DNA from: SG8-4 sp964598225
GTDB taxonomy: Bacteria; Planctomycetota; Phycisphaerae; Sedimentisphaerales; Anaerobacaceae
Assembly: GCA_964598225.1 (NCBI GenBank)
Contig: CAZRBG010000027.1
Span: 6,192 to 70,191 of the forward strand
Length of the DNA stretch: 64,000 nucleotides
Reading direction: 5' to 3'
Shown: positions 1-8,222 of the stretch, in pieces
Numbering within the stretch: position 1 is the first letter of the stretch
How the letters are laid out: each line of letters starts with the position of its first letter
Position numbers and translations under genes: made by a program
The notes under the pieces: model-generated
What the model was told of the DNA's origin: nothing
What the model saw: the letters and a program-made list of their open reading frames with translations, nothing else
Database searches by the model: none

Positions 1-2412
1 AAAGGTGCGCACCACTTCCGAAACACCTGCCGTGGTGTTGTTATACTGGAACGCCACCGACTGACTGCCGCCGTGAACGTTTTCGGTCTCCATAGATTGG
101 CCGGTAACGTAACCCATCGTTGAGCCGTTTACGTTCGGATTATCGAATCCGTCCACCCACGTGACGTAGACGAGATTGCTTCCCGGTTCGCCGGCGGGAA
201 TATCGTTGTAAGACTCGAAATTGTCAACGATTCCGAAGTCGGCCGTCGTGAAGCTCCAGACCCTGCCAACCCACGGACTTTCGGGGTTAGCGGGATTGAT
301 TTCATCGACACGCCAGTAGTAAGTGGTCTCTAGCTCAAGCGTGCCCGGCTGGTAGCTTTCATCGTCAAGCTGCCTGGTTCCTTTGAATTCCGGAGAGGCT
401 TTTGTGGCGTCGACTACCGCATTGGGATCGGTGCCGAAGTATACCTCATGTGATTCGGCCTGAAGACCCGGCCTCCACCTGAGCGTAGGCGTCCAACTGA
501 CGTCGACTGCGCGATTGGCAGGTGTGGCCCCAAAAGCCTTTACCGGCTCGAACGGAGATAAATTCGATCCGGGAATAACCGTGCGCTCGGGGATGCCGGG
601 ACCTTGCCAGGCCACCTGACAGTGGTCTCCGCCGCCGCCTTCTTTCCACAGCGCCGCAATGTAGTACTTCTCGCCGCCGACCAACGTAACGGGCGCGGAC
701 ATTGTTTCGTCGCTACGCCACTCATCGAAGGGCGCCCAACCGGTTTCCTCGGCAATCAGCACGGCACTGCTCGGATCGTCGTCAGTGCTCAGCCACAACT
801 CGCTATTGTCGTCGGTGTTAATCCAGAAAGTATAATCACCGGTAACCGGCGCGTAAAGCCAACCTTCGATCCGTGCTCCGTAATCATCGAGGTCTTCACC
901 GTTCCAGGAGAAGCTGTCGACCGTCTCGGTCACGTCGGGATTCTTTGGGTACCTCAGATCATTCTTGAGCGCATCCAAGCCCGTGCCCGGGATGCCTTCC
1001 CACCTGTCCATTACGGCCGTACCCAGACCCGGCAGAGTGGTCGTGAAGCTCCAGACGCCGCCTTTGTGTACCGCAGCAGCGTCAAATTCATCAACGCGCC
1101 AATAGTAAGTCTTCTCTAATTCGAGTGTACCCGGAGTAAAGGTTGCTTCCGGTATCGGGGGATTACCGACGGCGTTGCTTACTTCATCGAAATCATCGCC
1201 GAAATAGACATGGTGGAGTTTTGCCTCGAAGCCGCCGGTCCAACTCAGGGTCACGTTCGGATCCACAAACTGCGTCCCGTCAATCGGGGATGGATTATAG
1301 GCCGTCCTGGGTGGAACGCTGAAGCTCCAGACGTCGCCCTGCCACGGGCTGTCCGGGTTGGCCTCGTCGATCTCATCCACCCGCCAATAATATGTTGTGC
1401 CCGGCACGAGACCTTCGGGAATCGGAAGACCCGGAAAGCCCACAATCTGGACCGGCTCGCTGACATTACCTACAAAGGTTCCCTCGGCGCCGGCGTTGAC
1501 GTCCTGGAAGCTCGTTCCGAAGTACACATCGTGCGAGGCTGCCAGGCCGCCCGCGCTCCAGGCAAGATTCGCCCAGGTCGCCTCAACCAGGCCGCCGTCG
1601 GCAGGCTCGGGAGAAGAGGCGAAAGGCCACGGCTTGGCTGCAAAAGCGCCCAGCTCCGCCTCGGTCAGCGCAACATTGAGAATCCAGACTTCGTCAATGG
1701 CTCCTTCGAAGTAGTGACCGTTGGTATTTGAGTTGCCGTCGTGAAATACGGCGTTCTCGTTTACGTAGCCTATGGAGTTGTCGTTTGCGTGATTGTATAT
1801 CTCGCCGCCGGGAGCTGTGGCAATCAATTCCCCGTCCAGCCACATCTCGAATTTGTCGTCTTCGACGGCGTCTGTGCCGTCTCTGATGATCATCGCAACT
1901 CCATACCACTGGTCGGATTCGATCGGGGTGGAGAGCCAGGCGCCGTCCCAGTCATACTCCGCCCGGTTCCACGCCGCTGCATATAGCAGTCCGTCGTGCA
2001 CATAAAAGACCATTCCGCGGGTATATCCACCTTCTTCGAATATCGTCTGTTTGGTCGTTTTGTTGACATTGTCGCACCTGAACATAGCTATTACAGTACG
2101 ATTCTGCCAGGGACCACTGGTTACGTTGATATTCGCGGAATCGGGGATGTCAACGCCGTCGTCGACACCGTCGAACAGTAATGACTTAGGCCCTTCGGCG
2201 CCGGTCGAGTTTAAGCCGACCAACTGCGGATCTCCCACTATGTTGCCGGCGTTGCCATTCGCCGAATCGTCCGACACCTGCCCGCCAACGATTTCTTCGA
2301 GCAGGTACACGTGCCCGTCGTTGATAGTAGCCGGATCAAGCTGAGCCCCGGCGTTGCCGGCCAGAGCCAGCATTACAATAAATGAGGTTAGAAACAACAG
2401 TTTTTTACACAT
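1..2412 (-). CDS. Secreted LamG / PA14 modular surface protein (3' end outside window)
   Basis: This is the first 804 codons of a secreted protein whose C-terminus lies beyond the window edge. The start has a perfect AGGAGGA seven bases upstream. Residues 1-23 are a signal peptide (MCKKLLFLTSFIVMLALAGNA). Next comes a LamG/concanavalin-like domain (about 35-240) with the usual DGVDDGVDIP entry motif. Three repeated fibronectin-like modules follow, recognisable by VYFGTSFQDV, VYFGDDFDEV and VYFGTDPNAV, each ending in TYYWRVDE. A PA14-like domain containing GDYTFWINTDDNSELWLS lies between the second and third modules. The last visible part (FGIVDNFESYND) starts another beta-rich module. LamG and PA14 domains bind carbohydrate, so an extracellular or cell-surface glycan-binding role is likely, but no catalytic domain is visible in this part. 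Any sorting signal would be in the missing C-terminus. Confidence 0.85.
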   Translation of the reverse strand, partial: MCKKLLFLTSFIVMLALAGNAGAQLDPATINDGHVYLLEEIVGGQVSDDSANGNAGNIVGDPQLVGLNSTGAEGPKSLLFDGVDDGVDIPDSANINVTSGPWQNRTVIAMFRCDNVNKTTKQTIFEEGGYTRGMVFYVHDGLLYAAAWNRAEYDWDGAWLSTPIESDQWYGVAMIIRDGTDAVEDDKFEMWLDGELIATAPGGEIYNHANDNSIGYVNENAVFHDGNSNTNGHYFEGAIDEVWILNVALTEAELGAFAAKPWPFASSPEPADGGLVEATWANLAWSAGGLAASHDVYFGTSFQDVNAGAEGTFVGNVSEPVQIVGFPGLPIPEGLVPGTTYYWRVDEIDEANPDSPWQGDVWSFSVPPRTAYNPSPIDGTQFVDPNVTLSWTGGFEAKLHHVYFGDDFDEVSNAVGNPPIPEATFTPGTLELEKTYYWRVDEFDAAAVHKGGVWSFTTTLPGLGTAVMDRWEGIPGTGLDALKNDLRYPKNPDVTETVDSFSWNGEDLDDYGARIEGWLYAPVTGDYTFWINTDDNSELWLSTDDDPSSAVLIAEETGWAPFDEWRSDETMSAPVTLVGGEKYYIAALWKEGGGGDHCQVAWQGPGIPERTVIPGSNLSPFEPVKAFGATPANRAVDVSWTPTLRWRPGLQAESHEVYFGTDPNAVVDATKASPEFKGTRQLDDESYQPGTLELETTYYWRVDEINPANPESPWVGRVWSFTTADFGIVDNFESYNDIPAGEPGSNLVYVTWVDGFDNPNVNGSTMGYVTGQSMETENVHGGSQSVAFQYNNTTAGVSEVVRTF

Positions 2413-2867
2413 GACAGAGTCCTCCTACGGAAAGGGAAATTTGGGGAAAAATTGATGATTCGTATCGGAACGCCCGATAATGATTAGATATTCACCTGGA
2501 TTTGCCTTTATCAATCTCATTTTACACTGAGCATTTCATGCAAAACCACAAGCTTCACCATATATATTTGTACCAAACCGGCCATCTTGACGTCAAGAAA
2601 AATCTGGAAAATATGTATCGGCACTTCTTCGGCATAACATCAGGCGGAATTGAACGAAAGACGGCAAGAAATCCGAAACCTTTGAATGAGGCGACTTTAC
2701 AGCCAAAAAATGGCTTCTGTATCATAATGTCAGGAGTCCGACAGCGATTTGCTTGCCCGAAGGGCAGTTCATGCTGACAGCAACACCGGCATCGTAACGG
2801 ATCGCTCCGATGGCCTGTCGCTGCGTTTCTGTCGAGAAAATAAAGGCGGTTTCGACATTGGGGCTGC
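2413..2867. other. Intergenic region between the LamG gene and dprA
   Basis: No convincing gene lies here. It holds the ribosome binding site (2420-2426) and 5' leader of the LamG gene and the region beyond the dprA stop. The AT-rich part around 2440-2600 probably carries the LamG promoter, but I could not pick out one consensus pair. A weak hairpin (AGCCA-5-TGGCT, 2701-2715) is present. The open frame at 2502-2777 (+) starts with TTG, has no ribosome binding site, and resembles nothing I know. Confidence 0.5.
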
Positions 2868-4022
2868 TCAACCTTTCGCGAACATGCTGCCGGGAAGCTG
2901 CTTGATGAGGCCTTTGAGGCGCATTGATATCAAAGTGGCGTTGACGACACCCGCGGGCAGATTCGTCTCGGCGATGATCTGCTCGGCGTGCATCGGCTCG
3001 GAGTTCAGGCAATCGTATATCTTACGCTCGGCGTCGCTGAGCTTTAGTTTGCGGGCGTCGAAAAGCGTCTTTTCCGCACGTTTGGTTGCGTTCGCCGCCG
3101 CAGTGCTTACGTGCTCGGTCAGTTGTTCGCCGATATGCCCGAGCGCTTCGGTGACGTCCTCGACCGACTCGATCAGCCTGGCGCCCTGCTTTATCAACTG
3201 ATGCGCGCCTTTGCTAAGCGGCGAATCGATCTTACCCGGCACCGCCATTACTTCACGGTCATAATCCACGGCGGCTTTTGCCGTAATCAGCGCCCCCGAG
3301 CGCGGCGCAGCCTCGATTACAATCGTCCCCAGCGACAGCCCGGCGATTATCCTGTTTCGCGGCGGAAAATTCTCCCGCAGCGGCTCATACTCCAACGGCA
3401 GCTCGCTCAGGCAAGCGCCGGATTCCACTATAAGCTCGAACAGCCTCTTGTTCTCGGGAGGGAAGATGGTCGCGAGCCCACAACCCTGAACGGCGATAGT
3501 TCGTCCGCCGGCCGACAGCGCTCCCTGGTGTGCGGCGGTGTCGATGCCGCGAGCCATCCCGGAGCAGATAGTAAATCCCGCCGCGGCGAGAAAGTGAGCG
3601 AAGCGCGAGGACTGCTCCTGACCGTAGAGGCTGCACCGCCGCGAGCCAACGATGGAAACCGCAAGATTGTCGTCGCGTCTGAGGCTCCCCTTGACGTAGA
3701 GCACAGGCGACGGGTCGTAGATGCGCCGGAGAACCGGCGGATACCGCTCATCTTCAAGATTGATTAGATAAACGCCGAGCTTATGCGCCAATTCCAGCTC
3801 CGGCCTCGGATCGAACTTATCGCGCGTCGCGGCTATCCTCTCAGCGGTCTTGAATCCAAGCCCGTTGACCTTCGCCAACTCCGAAACCGAAGCCCCCAGC
3901 GCTCTCTCGGTCGAGCCGAACCGCTTAATCAGCCGCCCAAAAATCGCCGGCCCCACCCCGTCGGCCCGTATCAACTTCAGCCAGCTCTCAATCCCGTCCG
4001 AATTCGGCTGCAATCTCGCCAT
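2868..4022 (-). CDS. dprA: DNA processing protein DprA (DNA uptake/recombination mediator)
   Basis: DprA binds incoming single-stranded DNA during transformation and loads RecA in the cytoplasm. The N-terminus has helix-hairpin-helix segments (GVGPAIFGRLIKRFGS and VNGLGFKTAERIAA). The central Rossmann-like DprA domain carries VGSRRCSLYG, SGMARGIDTAAHQGAL, the PPRNRIIAGLS stretch and SGALITAKAA. A C-terminal winged-helix domain follows (about residues 325-384, LSDAERKIYDCL). I use the ATG at 4022, preceded by AAAGG seven bases upstream, rather than a TTG eight codons further up. This gives 384 residues, normal for the family. The gene stands alone, with no competence operon nearby. The next gene upstream on this strand is almost 200 bp away. 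Confidence 0.93.
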   Translation of the reverse strand: MARLQPNSDGIESWLKLIRADGVGPAIFGRLIKRFGSTERALGASVSELAKVNGLGFKTAERIAATRDKFDPRPELELAHKLGVYLINLEDERYPPVLRRIYDPSPVLYVKGSLRRDDNLAVSIVGSRRCSLYGQEQSSRFAHFLAAAGFTICSGMARGIDTAAHQGALSAGGRTIAVQGCGLATIFPPENKRLFELIVESGACLSELPLEYEPLRENFPPRNRIIAGLSLGTIVIEAAPRSGALITAKAAVDYDREVMAVPGKIDSPLSKGAHQLIKQGARLIESVEDVTEALGHIGEQLTEHVSTAAANATKRAEKTLFDARKLKLSDAERKIYDCLNSEPMHAEQIIAETNLPAGVVNATLISMRLKGLIKQLPGSMFAKG

Positions 4023-4240
4023 CCAATTACCTTTCGCCAGAAACAAGATAAAAATTGACAGACACCGGCCGGACCAATCTCGCTAAATCAGCCACAGGCC
4101 CCGCACACGTCTACGCCTTATCAAGCGGCATTTAACCAGACAAATCGCCGAAGGGCAGGCAGAAATCGTCCCAAAACAGCCTAAAGACGATAGCCTCACC
4201 GGGAGACCGCTCAGGGCCTGCTGAGGGATTTCTTCCGCCT

Positions 4241-5968
4241 CTAATTCCTATCTTTGACCTTGAGCCGTCTGTCTGGCTCGAAATCGTATAGGTTGTTTCG
4301 CACCATGTCAAGCACCTGGTGGATGCTTGGGCGGTCGCCCCAAAACGTGCCGTAATAGGCGAACCGCACGATTCCTTCCTTGTCCACGATGACCACCGAC
4401 GGGCGATTGATCCATTCGGAATGGACGGCGAAGGCCATCGGCTGCACGCCATATTCGGCGCCGACAGCTGCCGCGCGGTCAACCAGATGCGGCCACCAGA
4501 TATTTTTTGTGTAGGCATCTTTGAATGAGGTCTTGCTAAACCAATATTTCGGTTCGAGCTCCTTGCCGACCATCACGCGCGCCGGGAACATGTCGTGACA
4601 TTCGAGCGTGAAGACCTGCACGTTCGCCTGTTCGAACTGATTACGCAATTCGATCAGCTCGCGGAATTCGCCGTGGCACACGGGGCACCAGTCCGCGAAC
4701 ACCCAGATGAGCGCTACGGGTTTCTTCCCGCGAAAATCAGATAGTCGCCACACCCGGCCCTCTGTGTCGGGCAATTCGAAGTCAACGGCCGACTCCCCCA
4801 CCTGAACCTGGTTAAAACGCGTTTCGTCAAGGCCGCGATAGGCGTCGGCGAGTTCGGCGGTGGCGACGAGGCCATGCTCAACCGCATACGCGGCCAGCTC
4901 CGCCTGATGCTGCACGTCGCGTGACTTGTCCTCGGTCTGCGCCCGACGCAGCAGCGCGAGCGATCCCTTATGCCCAATCTGACCCAGCGCAATAGCGGCC
5001 TGTGACCGAACAACCGAATCGCTGTCGTCGCGCAGTGTGCTCTCCAGGTCGGAGACGGCGTTTGTCGCGCGAGTGATACCGAGCACCATCGCCGCCACAT
5101 GCCGCACGTGGGCATCGGTATCATGCAGTGCGTCCACCAGCTTTGGCGATGCGCCCTGTCCAAGGCGCACGAGGTCGCGTACAGCCAGCGTGCGAACGAG
5201 CCAGTCGGTATCCCGGAGATCGGCCACGCCGTGCTTGTTCAAGTGGCGGTCGAAGGTGAACCCATTGCGAACGGGATGAAATTGGTGCTCGCGGACGCGC
5301 GATAGAATCTGTTCGACCCGGTTTGCTGCGCCGGCATCGGTCTGCGCGGCCTTCAGCAGATCCTTGGGCGCGAGGCGCACTTTGTAATCGGGATTGGCAT
5401 AGCTGAACTTAATGACGCCGTCGGTCCCCACAATGAACACCGAGGGCACTGGAAGCAGATGGTGCTTTTGGCCGGATGCCTCTTCGAGATCGATGCCGTA
5501 TCCCTTGTATTTCGCAAACGTTGAACCATCGATGCGGAAGGCGATGCCAAAGGACCGAGATGCTTTCATGGTATGGTCGGATAGGAGTGTGTACGTGAGC
5601 TTATGTTTGTCCATGCTTTCGGCGAGTTTCGCCGGGCGGTCAGGACTGATTGCGAGAATCCGGTAGCCAAGATCCAACAGTTTGGGCTCGATGGTCTGCA
5701 ACTGCCCGAGATGGCGATTGCAGTACGGACACCAGCCGCCGCGATAGAAGATCAGGATCGTGGGTTGGCTCTTTATTGCCCCGTCCAGATCAAAGGCCCT
5801 GCCGTCCACGCTCTGAAGCGTTAAGGAAGGCACAGTCGCTCCGATCGACAGCGGACGAACGTCTTGGGCCGACGTCGCGATGTCAGTTGCTTCGTTGTCG
5901 TTTGCATTAACCTCGCACAGCGTAGACAAAAGAAATATCAAACAGAAACCCATTGTCGCTGTCTTCAT
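4241..5968 (-). CDS. Exported peroxiredoxin - HEAT repeat - redoxin fusion
   Basis: This 575-residue exported protein has three parts. Residues 1-22 are a signal peptide. Residues 38-210 are an AhpC/TSA-type peroxiredoxin with a thioredoxin-like CPYC at 80-83 in YRGGWCPYCNRHLGQL. Residues 250-370 are HEAT-like alpha repeats (ALHDTDAHVRHVAAMVLG, TLRDDSDSVVRSQAAIALG). Residues 390-565 form a second redoxin domain with CPVC at 428-431 in FADWCPVCHGEF. The likely role is thiol-disulfide exchange or peroxide reduction outside the cytoplasm, with the HEAT solenoid as a protein-binding spacer. That division of labour is inference. The start is the ATG with AAAGGA seven bases upstream; a TTG six codons earlier lies over this ribosome binding site. 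The gene precedes nothing obvious functionally, and the redoxin-HEAT-redoxin order is unusual. Confidence 0.85.
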   Translation of the reverse strand: MKTATMGFCLIFLLSTLCEVNANDNEATDIATSAQDVRPLSIGATVPSLTLQSVDGRAFDLDGAIKSQPTILIFYRGGWCPYCNRHLGQLQTIEPKLLDLGYRILAISPDRPAKLAESMDKHKLTYTLLSDHTMKASRSFGIAFRIDGSTFAKYKGYGIDLEEASGQKHHLLPVPSVFIVGTDGVIKFSYANPDYKVRLAPKDLLKAAQTDAGAANRVEQILSRVREHQFHPVRNGFTFDRHLNKHGVADLRDTDWLVRTLAVRDLVRLGQGASPKLVDALHDTDAHVRHVAAMVLGITRATNAVSDLESTLRDDSDSVVRSQAAIALGQIGHKGSLALLRRAQTEDKSRDVQHQAELAAYAVEHGLVATAELADAYRGLDETRFNQVQVGESAVDFELPDTEGRVWRLSDFRGKKPVALIWVFADWCPVCHGEFRELIELRNQFEQANVQVFTLECHDMFPARVMVGKELEPKYWFSKTSFKDAYTKNIWWPHLVDRAAAVGAEYGVQPMAFAVHSEWINRPSVVIVDKEGIVRFAYYGTFWGDRPSIHQVLDMVRNNLYDFEPDRRLKVKDRN

Positions 5969-6048
5969 GGTTGTGTCCTTTCTCAATTTATCGCGAACAT
6001 TGATTCGAGTTTGGAGCAGAGAAAGCCCCCCGTCTTTCTCTGCGCCGG

Positions 6049-6693
6049 TTACGTAGCAGCCGCGAACTCATGGAGGCGCTCGGTCAGTTTACGGCCCAAA
6101 GTCTGAGCCAGCTCGATTCTGTCAGGCTGTTTCGAAAGGTCCGGTATGATTTCCGGAGTGATCTTTGTTCCGGGCCCGAAGAACATGTGGATCGCGCCGA
6201 CTTTGCAGGTTTCCCCGTGGCCGCACTTGAAGCAGCTCGCTGCTCCCTGCGCCGAGACTGAGCCGATGCAATCGATCTGGTTGTACTGGAAGAAGCTTCG
6301 AATGCCCTCAACCACCCGCTCGCCGGAACTGCCGCCCACCCCCACCGCTACGCCGAGCTTGCCGCTTACGGCTTTGCCCTCTTGGTGGCGGAACTGATAC
6401 CATCGCTCCATGAAACAGTGAGTGAGGCCGTTGAGGGTGTTAAAGTAGTTTGCTCCGCCGATCACGTAGGCATCGGCCTCGACAATCTTCGCACGCAAGG
6501 CGTTCAGATCATCCTTCACTTTACATACATTGTCGCTGACGCATCCGAGGCAGGCAATACAGGGGCCGATCTGTTTACCGGACAGTGACACGAATTCGGC
6601 CTCGCACCCCTGCACGCCCGACAGAACAGCTTGTACGAGCTGGTCTGTTGTCGAGCCCCTGCGAGGGCTGCCGCTGATTGCAAGAACTTTCAT
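6049..6693 (-). CDS. Iron-sulfur flavoprotein (Isf-type NADPH-dependent FMN reductase family)
   Basis: The 214-residue protein begins with a flavodoxin-like FMN site (MKVLAISGSPRRGSTTDQL). It carries a compact cysteine motif C-x2-C-x2-C-x5-C in CIACLGCVSDNVC near residue 48, the [4Fe-4S] ligand pattern of archaeal and anaerobe Isf proteins. A second cysteine group (CFKCGHGETC) lies near residue 165. Isf proteins move electrons or reduce oxygen and peroxide in anaerobes. The physiological substrate here is unknown. The start codon overlaps the stop of the upstream TetR gene (ATGA), so the two are translationally coupled and probably controlled by that repressor. Confidence 0.85.
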   Translation of the reverse strand: MKVLAISGSPRRGSTTDQLVQAVLSGVQGCEAEFVSLSGKQIGPCIACLGCVSDNVCKVKDDLNALRAKIVEADAYVIGGANYFNTLNGLTHCFMERWYQFRHQEGKAVSGKLGVAVGVGGSSGERVVEGIRSFFQYNQIDCIGSVSAQGAASCFKCGHGETCKVGAIHMFFGPGTKITPEIIPDLSKQPDRIELAQTLGRKLTERLHEFAAAT

Positions 6694-7364
6694 TTGCTAT
6701 CCTTTCGTTTTGTTGGTCTTGAGACTTGTTGATCGTTTTGGTCTTGTGCCGCGGAGTTTGCAGGCCGTGATGCAGTCGGTGCAATTTTCGGGGCCAGCAG
6801 CACCCGAAGGGATTTCAGGCAGTTCCGGAGCGGGCCATCCTGCTTCGTGAGGCGAGACATCATGATCCCGCCTTCGATGCAGGCGACGACAAGACGGGCA
6901 AGCGCGGCGGCGGATTGGTCCCTCCGGATCTGTCCGGCCTCCTGCCCCGTGTGAATCACACGTTCGATACGGCAGAGCCATTCATCGAAAACTTGTTTCA
7001 CAAATCCGGCATAGATGGGGTTGGAATCGCTCGTTTCAAGCGCAGTGTTGCCCCAGAGACAGCCCCCCACAAAGCCGGTCCTGCGATGTTCACCAAGTGC
7101 CGCCTTGAAAAAACGCCCCAGCGCCGCCATAGGCGTGTCCCCCGTGAGATTAGAGTCAATAAAGACCAAGAAATCATCTCTGGCACGCTGGAGGACAGCC
7201 AACCCGAGTTCTTCTTTGCCGGGGAAGTGGTAGTAGAGCGTGCCTTTCTTAACCCCGGCCGCCTGGAGCACGTCATTGATTGAAGTCGGGCCGAATCCCT
7301 GTCTCTGAACAAGACGGGTCGTCTCATCCAATAGCCGTTCTCGTGTGATTTGAGCGCCATACAT
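6690..7364 (-). CDS. TetR-family transcriptional repressor
   Basis: This 224-residue regulator has the typical N-terminal helix-turn-helix: RERLLDETTRLVQRQG, then TSINDVLQAAGVKKGTLYYHF, within residues 8-55. The C-terminal half (GGCLWGNTALETSDSNP, about 100-190) matches the ligand domain of the TetR_C group found in YxaF/LmrA-like regulators that respond to small electrophiles or flavonoids. The ligand here is not known. The ATG at 7364 has AAAGG six bases upstream. Longer open-frame versions would run through the operator and promoter and are rejected. Its stop overlaps the start of the iron-sulfur flavoprotein gene, so the regulator and its presumed target form one autoregulated operon. Confidence 0.88.
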   Translation of the reverse strand: MYGAQITRERLLDETTRLVQRQGFGPTSINDVLQAAGVKKGTLYYHFPGKEELGLAVLQRARDDFLVFIDSNLTGDTPMAALGRFFKAALGEHRRTGFVGGCLWGNTALETSDSNPIYAGFVKQVFDEWLCRIERVIHTGQEAGQIRRDQSAAALARLVVACIEGGIMMSRLTKQDGPLRNCLKSLRVLLAPKIAPTASRPANSAAQDQNDQQVSRPTKRKDSK

Positions 7365-7379
7365 GTTATTCCTTTCAAT

Positions 7380-7400
7380 ATTATAAACCGACCGGTCAGT
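7380..7400 (-). promoter_or_regulatory. TetR promoter -10 box with overlapping palindromic operator
   Basis: On the minus strand a perfect TATAAT occupies 7385-7380. Directly upstream, 7387-7400 is a near-perfect palindrome, ACTGACCGGTCGGT on the minus strand, centred on GACCGGTC. Such a palindrome touching the -10 box of a tetR-family gene is the usual layout of an autorepression operator. The -35 is poor. A second small palindrome, CAGTTTAACTG, lies at 7413-7423. Confidence 0.7.
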
Positions 7401-7532
7401 ATACATTTTAAACAGTTTAACTGCTTCTGCAAGCCATTTTTTATGTGATAACAAAAATTTTTGGTTCGTCCGGACAATTCCGGATCGTATTATTTCCGTG
7501 AAATCAGGGTAGCGAACGGGTAAAATAGGGCT

Positions 7533-8018
7533 ATGAAATCGCTTTATGTAGAGACATCTGTTGTGAGTTATCTCGCGGCCAAGCCAAGTCGGGATCTTTT
7601 GATCGCGGCCTGTCAGCAGGCAACGCGGACCTGGTGGGACGATTATCGACGTAAATACGATTTGTGTACATCACAGTTGGTTGTGACAGAAGCTCGCCGC
7701 GGTGATCCTGAAGCCTCGGAAAGCCGCCTGAATTATCTCAGAGAGATTCCGCAGCTGCAGATCACATCGGAGACGCGGGATTTGGCAGCAGCCCTAATCG
7801 AACAGGGCGCATTGCCAAAAAAGGCTGAGGCCGATGCGCTTCACATCGCCGCCGCAGCAGTCCATCAAGTTGATTTACTTCTTACCTGGAATTGCCGACA
7901 TATAGATAATCCGTCAACCAAGCCGGTGGTCCGTTCCGTCTGTGTGGTACAGGGGTATGGTTGTCCTGAGATTTGTACTCCCATAGAGCTTTTGGAGGCG
8001 ATTAGCGATGAAAAATGA
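7533..8018 (+). CDS. PIN-domain putative toxin (VapC-like), first copy
   Basis: A 161-residue single-domain protein of the PIN ribonuclease type. It opens with YVETSVVSYL, where VapC proteins usually have a D-x-S motif (here E-T-S). It has a central acidic region (VVTEARRGDPEAS) and a late motif ADALHIAAAA followed by DLLLTWNCRH. PIN domains cut RNA with clustered acidic residues. The same layout, including LLTWNCRH, occurs in the protein at 38354-38842, so the window holds two paralogous modules. A short gene overlapping its 3' end by 11 bp is the probable antitoxin. This toxin-first order is opposite to classical vapBC. Confidence 0.75.
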   Translation: MKSLYVETSVVSYLAAKPSRDLLIAACQQATRTWWDDYRRKYDLCTSQLVVTEARRGDPEASESRLNYLREIPQLQITSETRDLAAALIEQGALPKKAEADALHIAAAAVHQVDLLLTWNCRHIDNPSTKPVVRSVCVVQGYGCPEICTPIELLEAISDEK

Positions 8019-8199
8019 GATATTAGAGGAACTCTGGCGCAATCGGGATGAGTTTGCCAGAGAGCATAACTATGACATTGACGCTATGGTCGCGACGCTG
8101 CAGGAAATGGAGAAACAAAGCCCAAATCGGATCATTAACCGTCGTAGTCAAAATTCCAAAAAGACTTCCGACAACAAGCAGACACGTGACAAACCTTGA
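8008..8199 (+). CDS. Short partner of the PIN protein (putative antitoxin), first copy
   Basis: A 63-residue, strongly charged protein (EILEELWRNRDEFAREHNYD) with an N-terminal helical segment and a basic tail. It starts inside the last codons of the PIN gene, so translation is coupled. The pattern R-x-x-R/K-x-x-x-F/A-x-x-x-x-x-x-D followed by a helix ending in Q/K recurs in the small gene after the second PIN protein (38826-38999). No DNA-binding fold is obvious. The antitoxin role is inferred from position, size and recurrence only. Confidence 0.6.
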   Translation: MKNEILEELWRNRDEFAREHNYDIDAMVATLQEMEKQSPNRIINRRSQNSKKTSDNKQTRDKP

Positions 8200-8222
8200 G
8201 CCTGGGTGGCATTGATTGTCTT

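Noticed and set aside
2502..2777. 91-residue open frame upstream of the LamG gene
   Set aside because: TTG start, no ribosome binding site, overlaps the likely promoter of the LamG gene.
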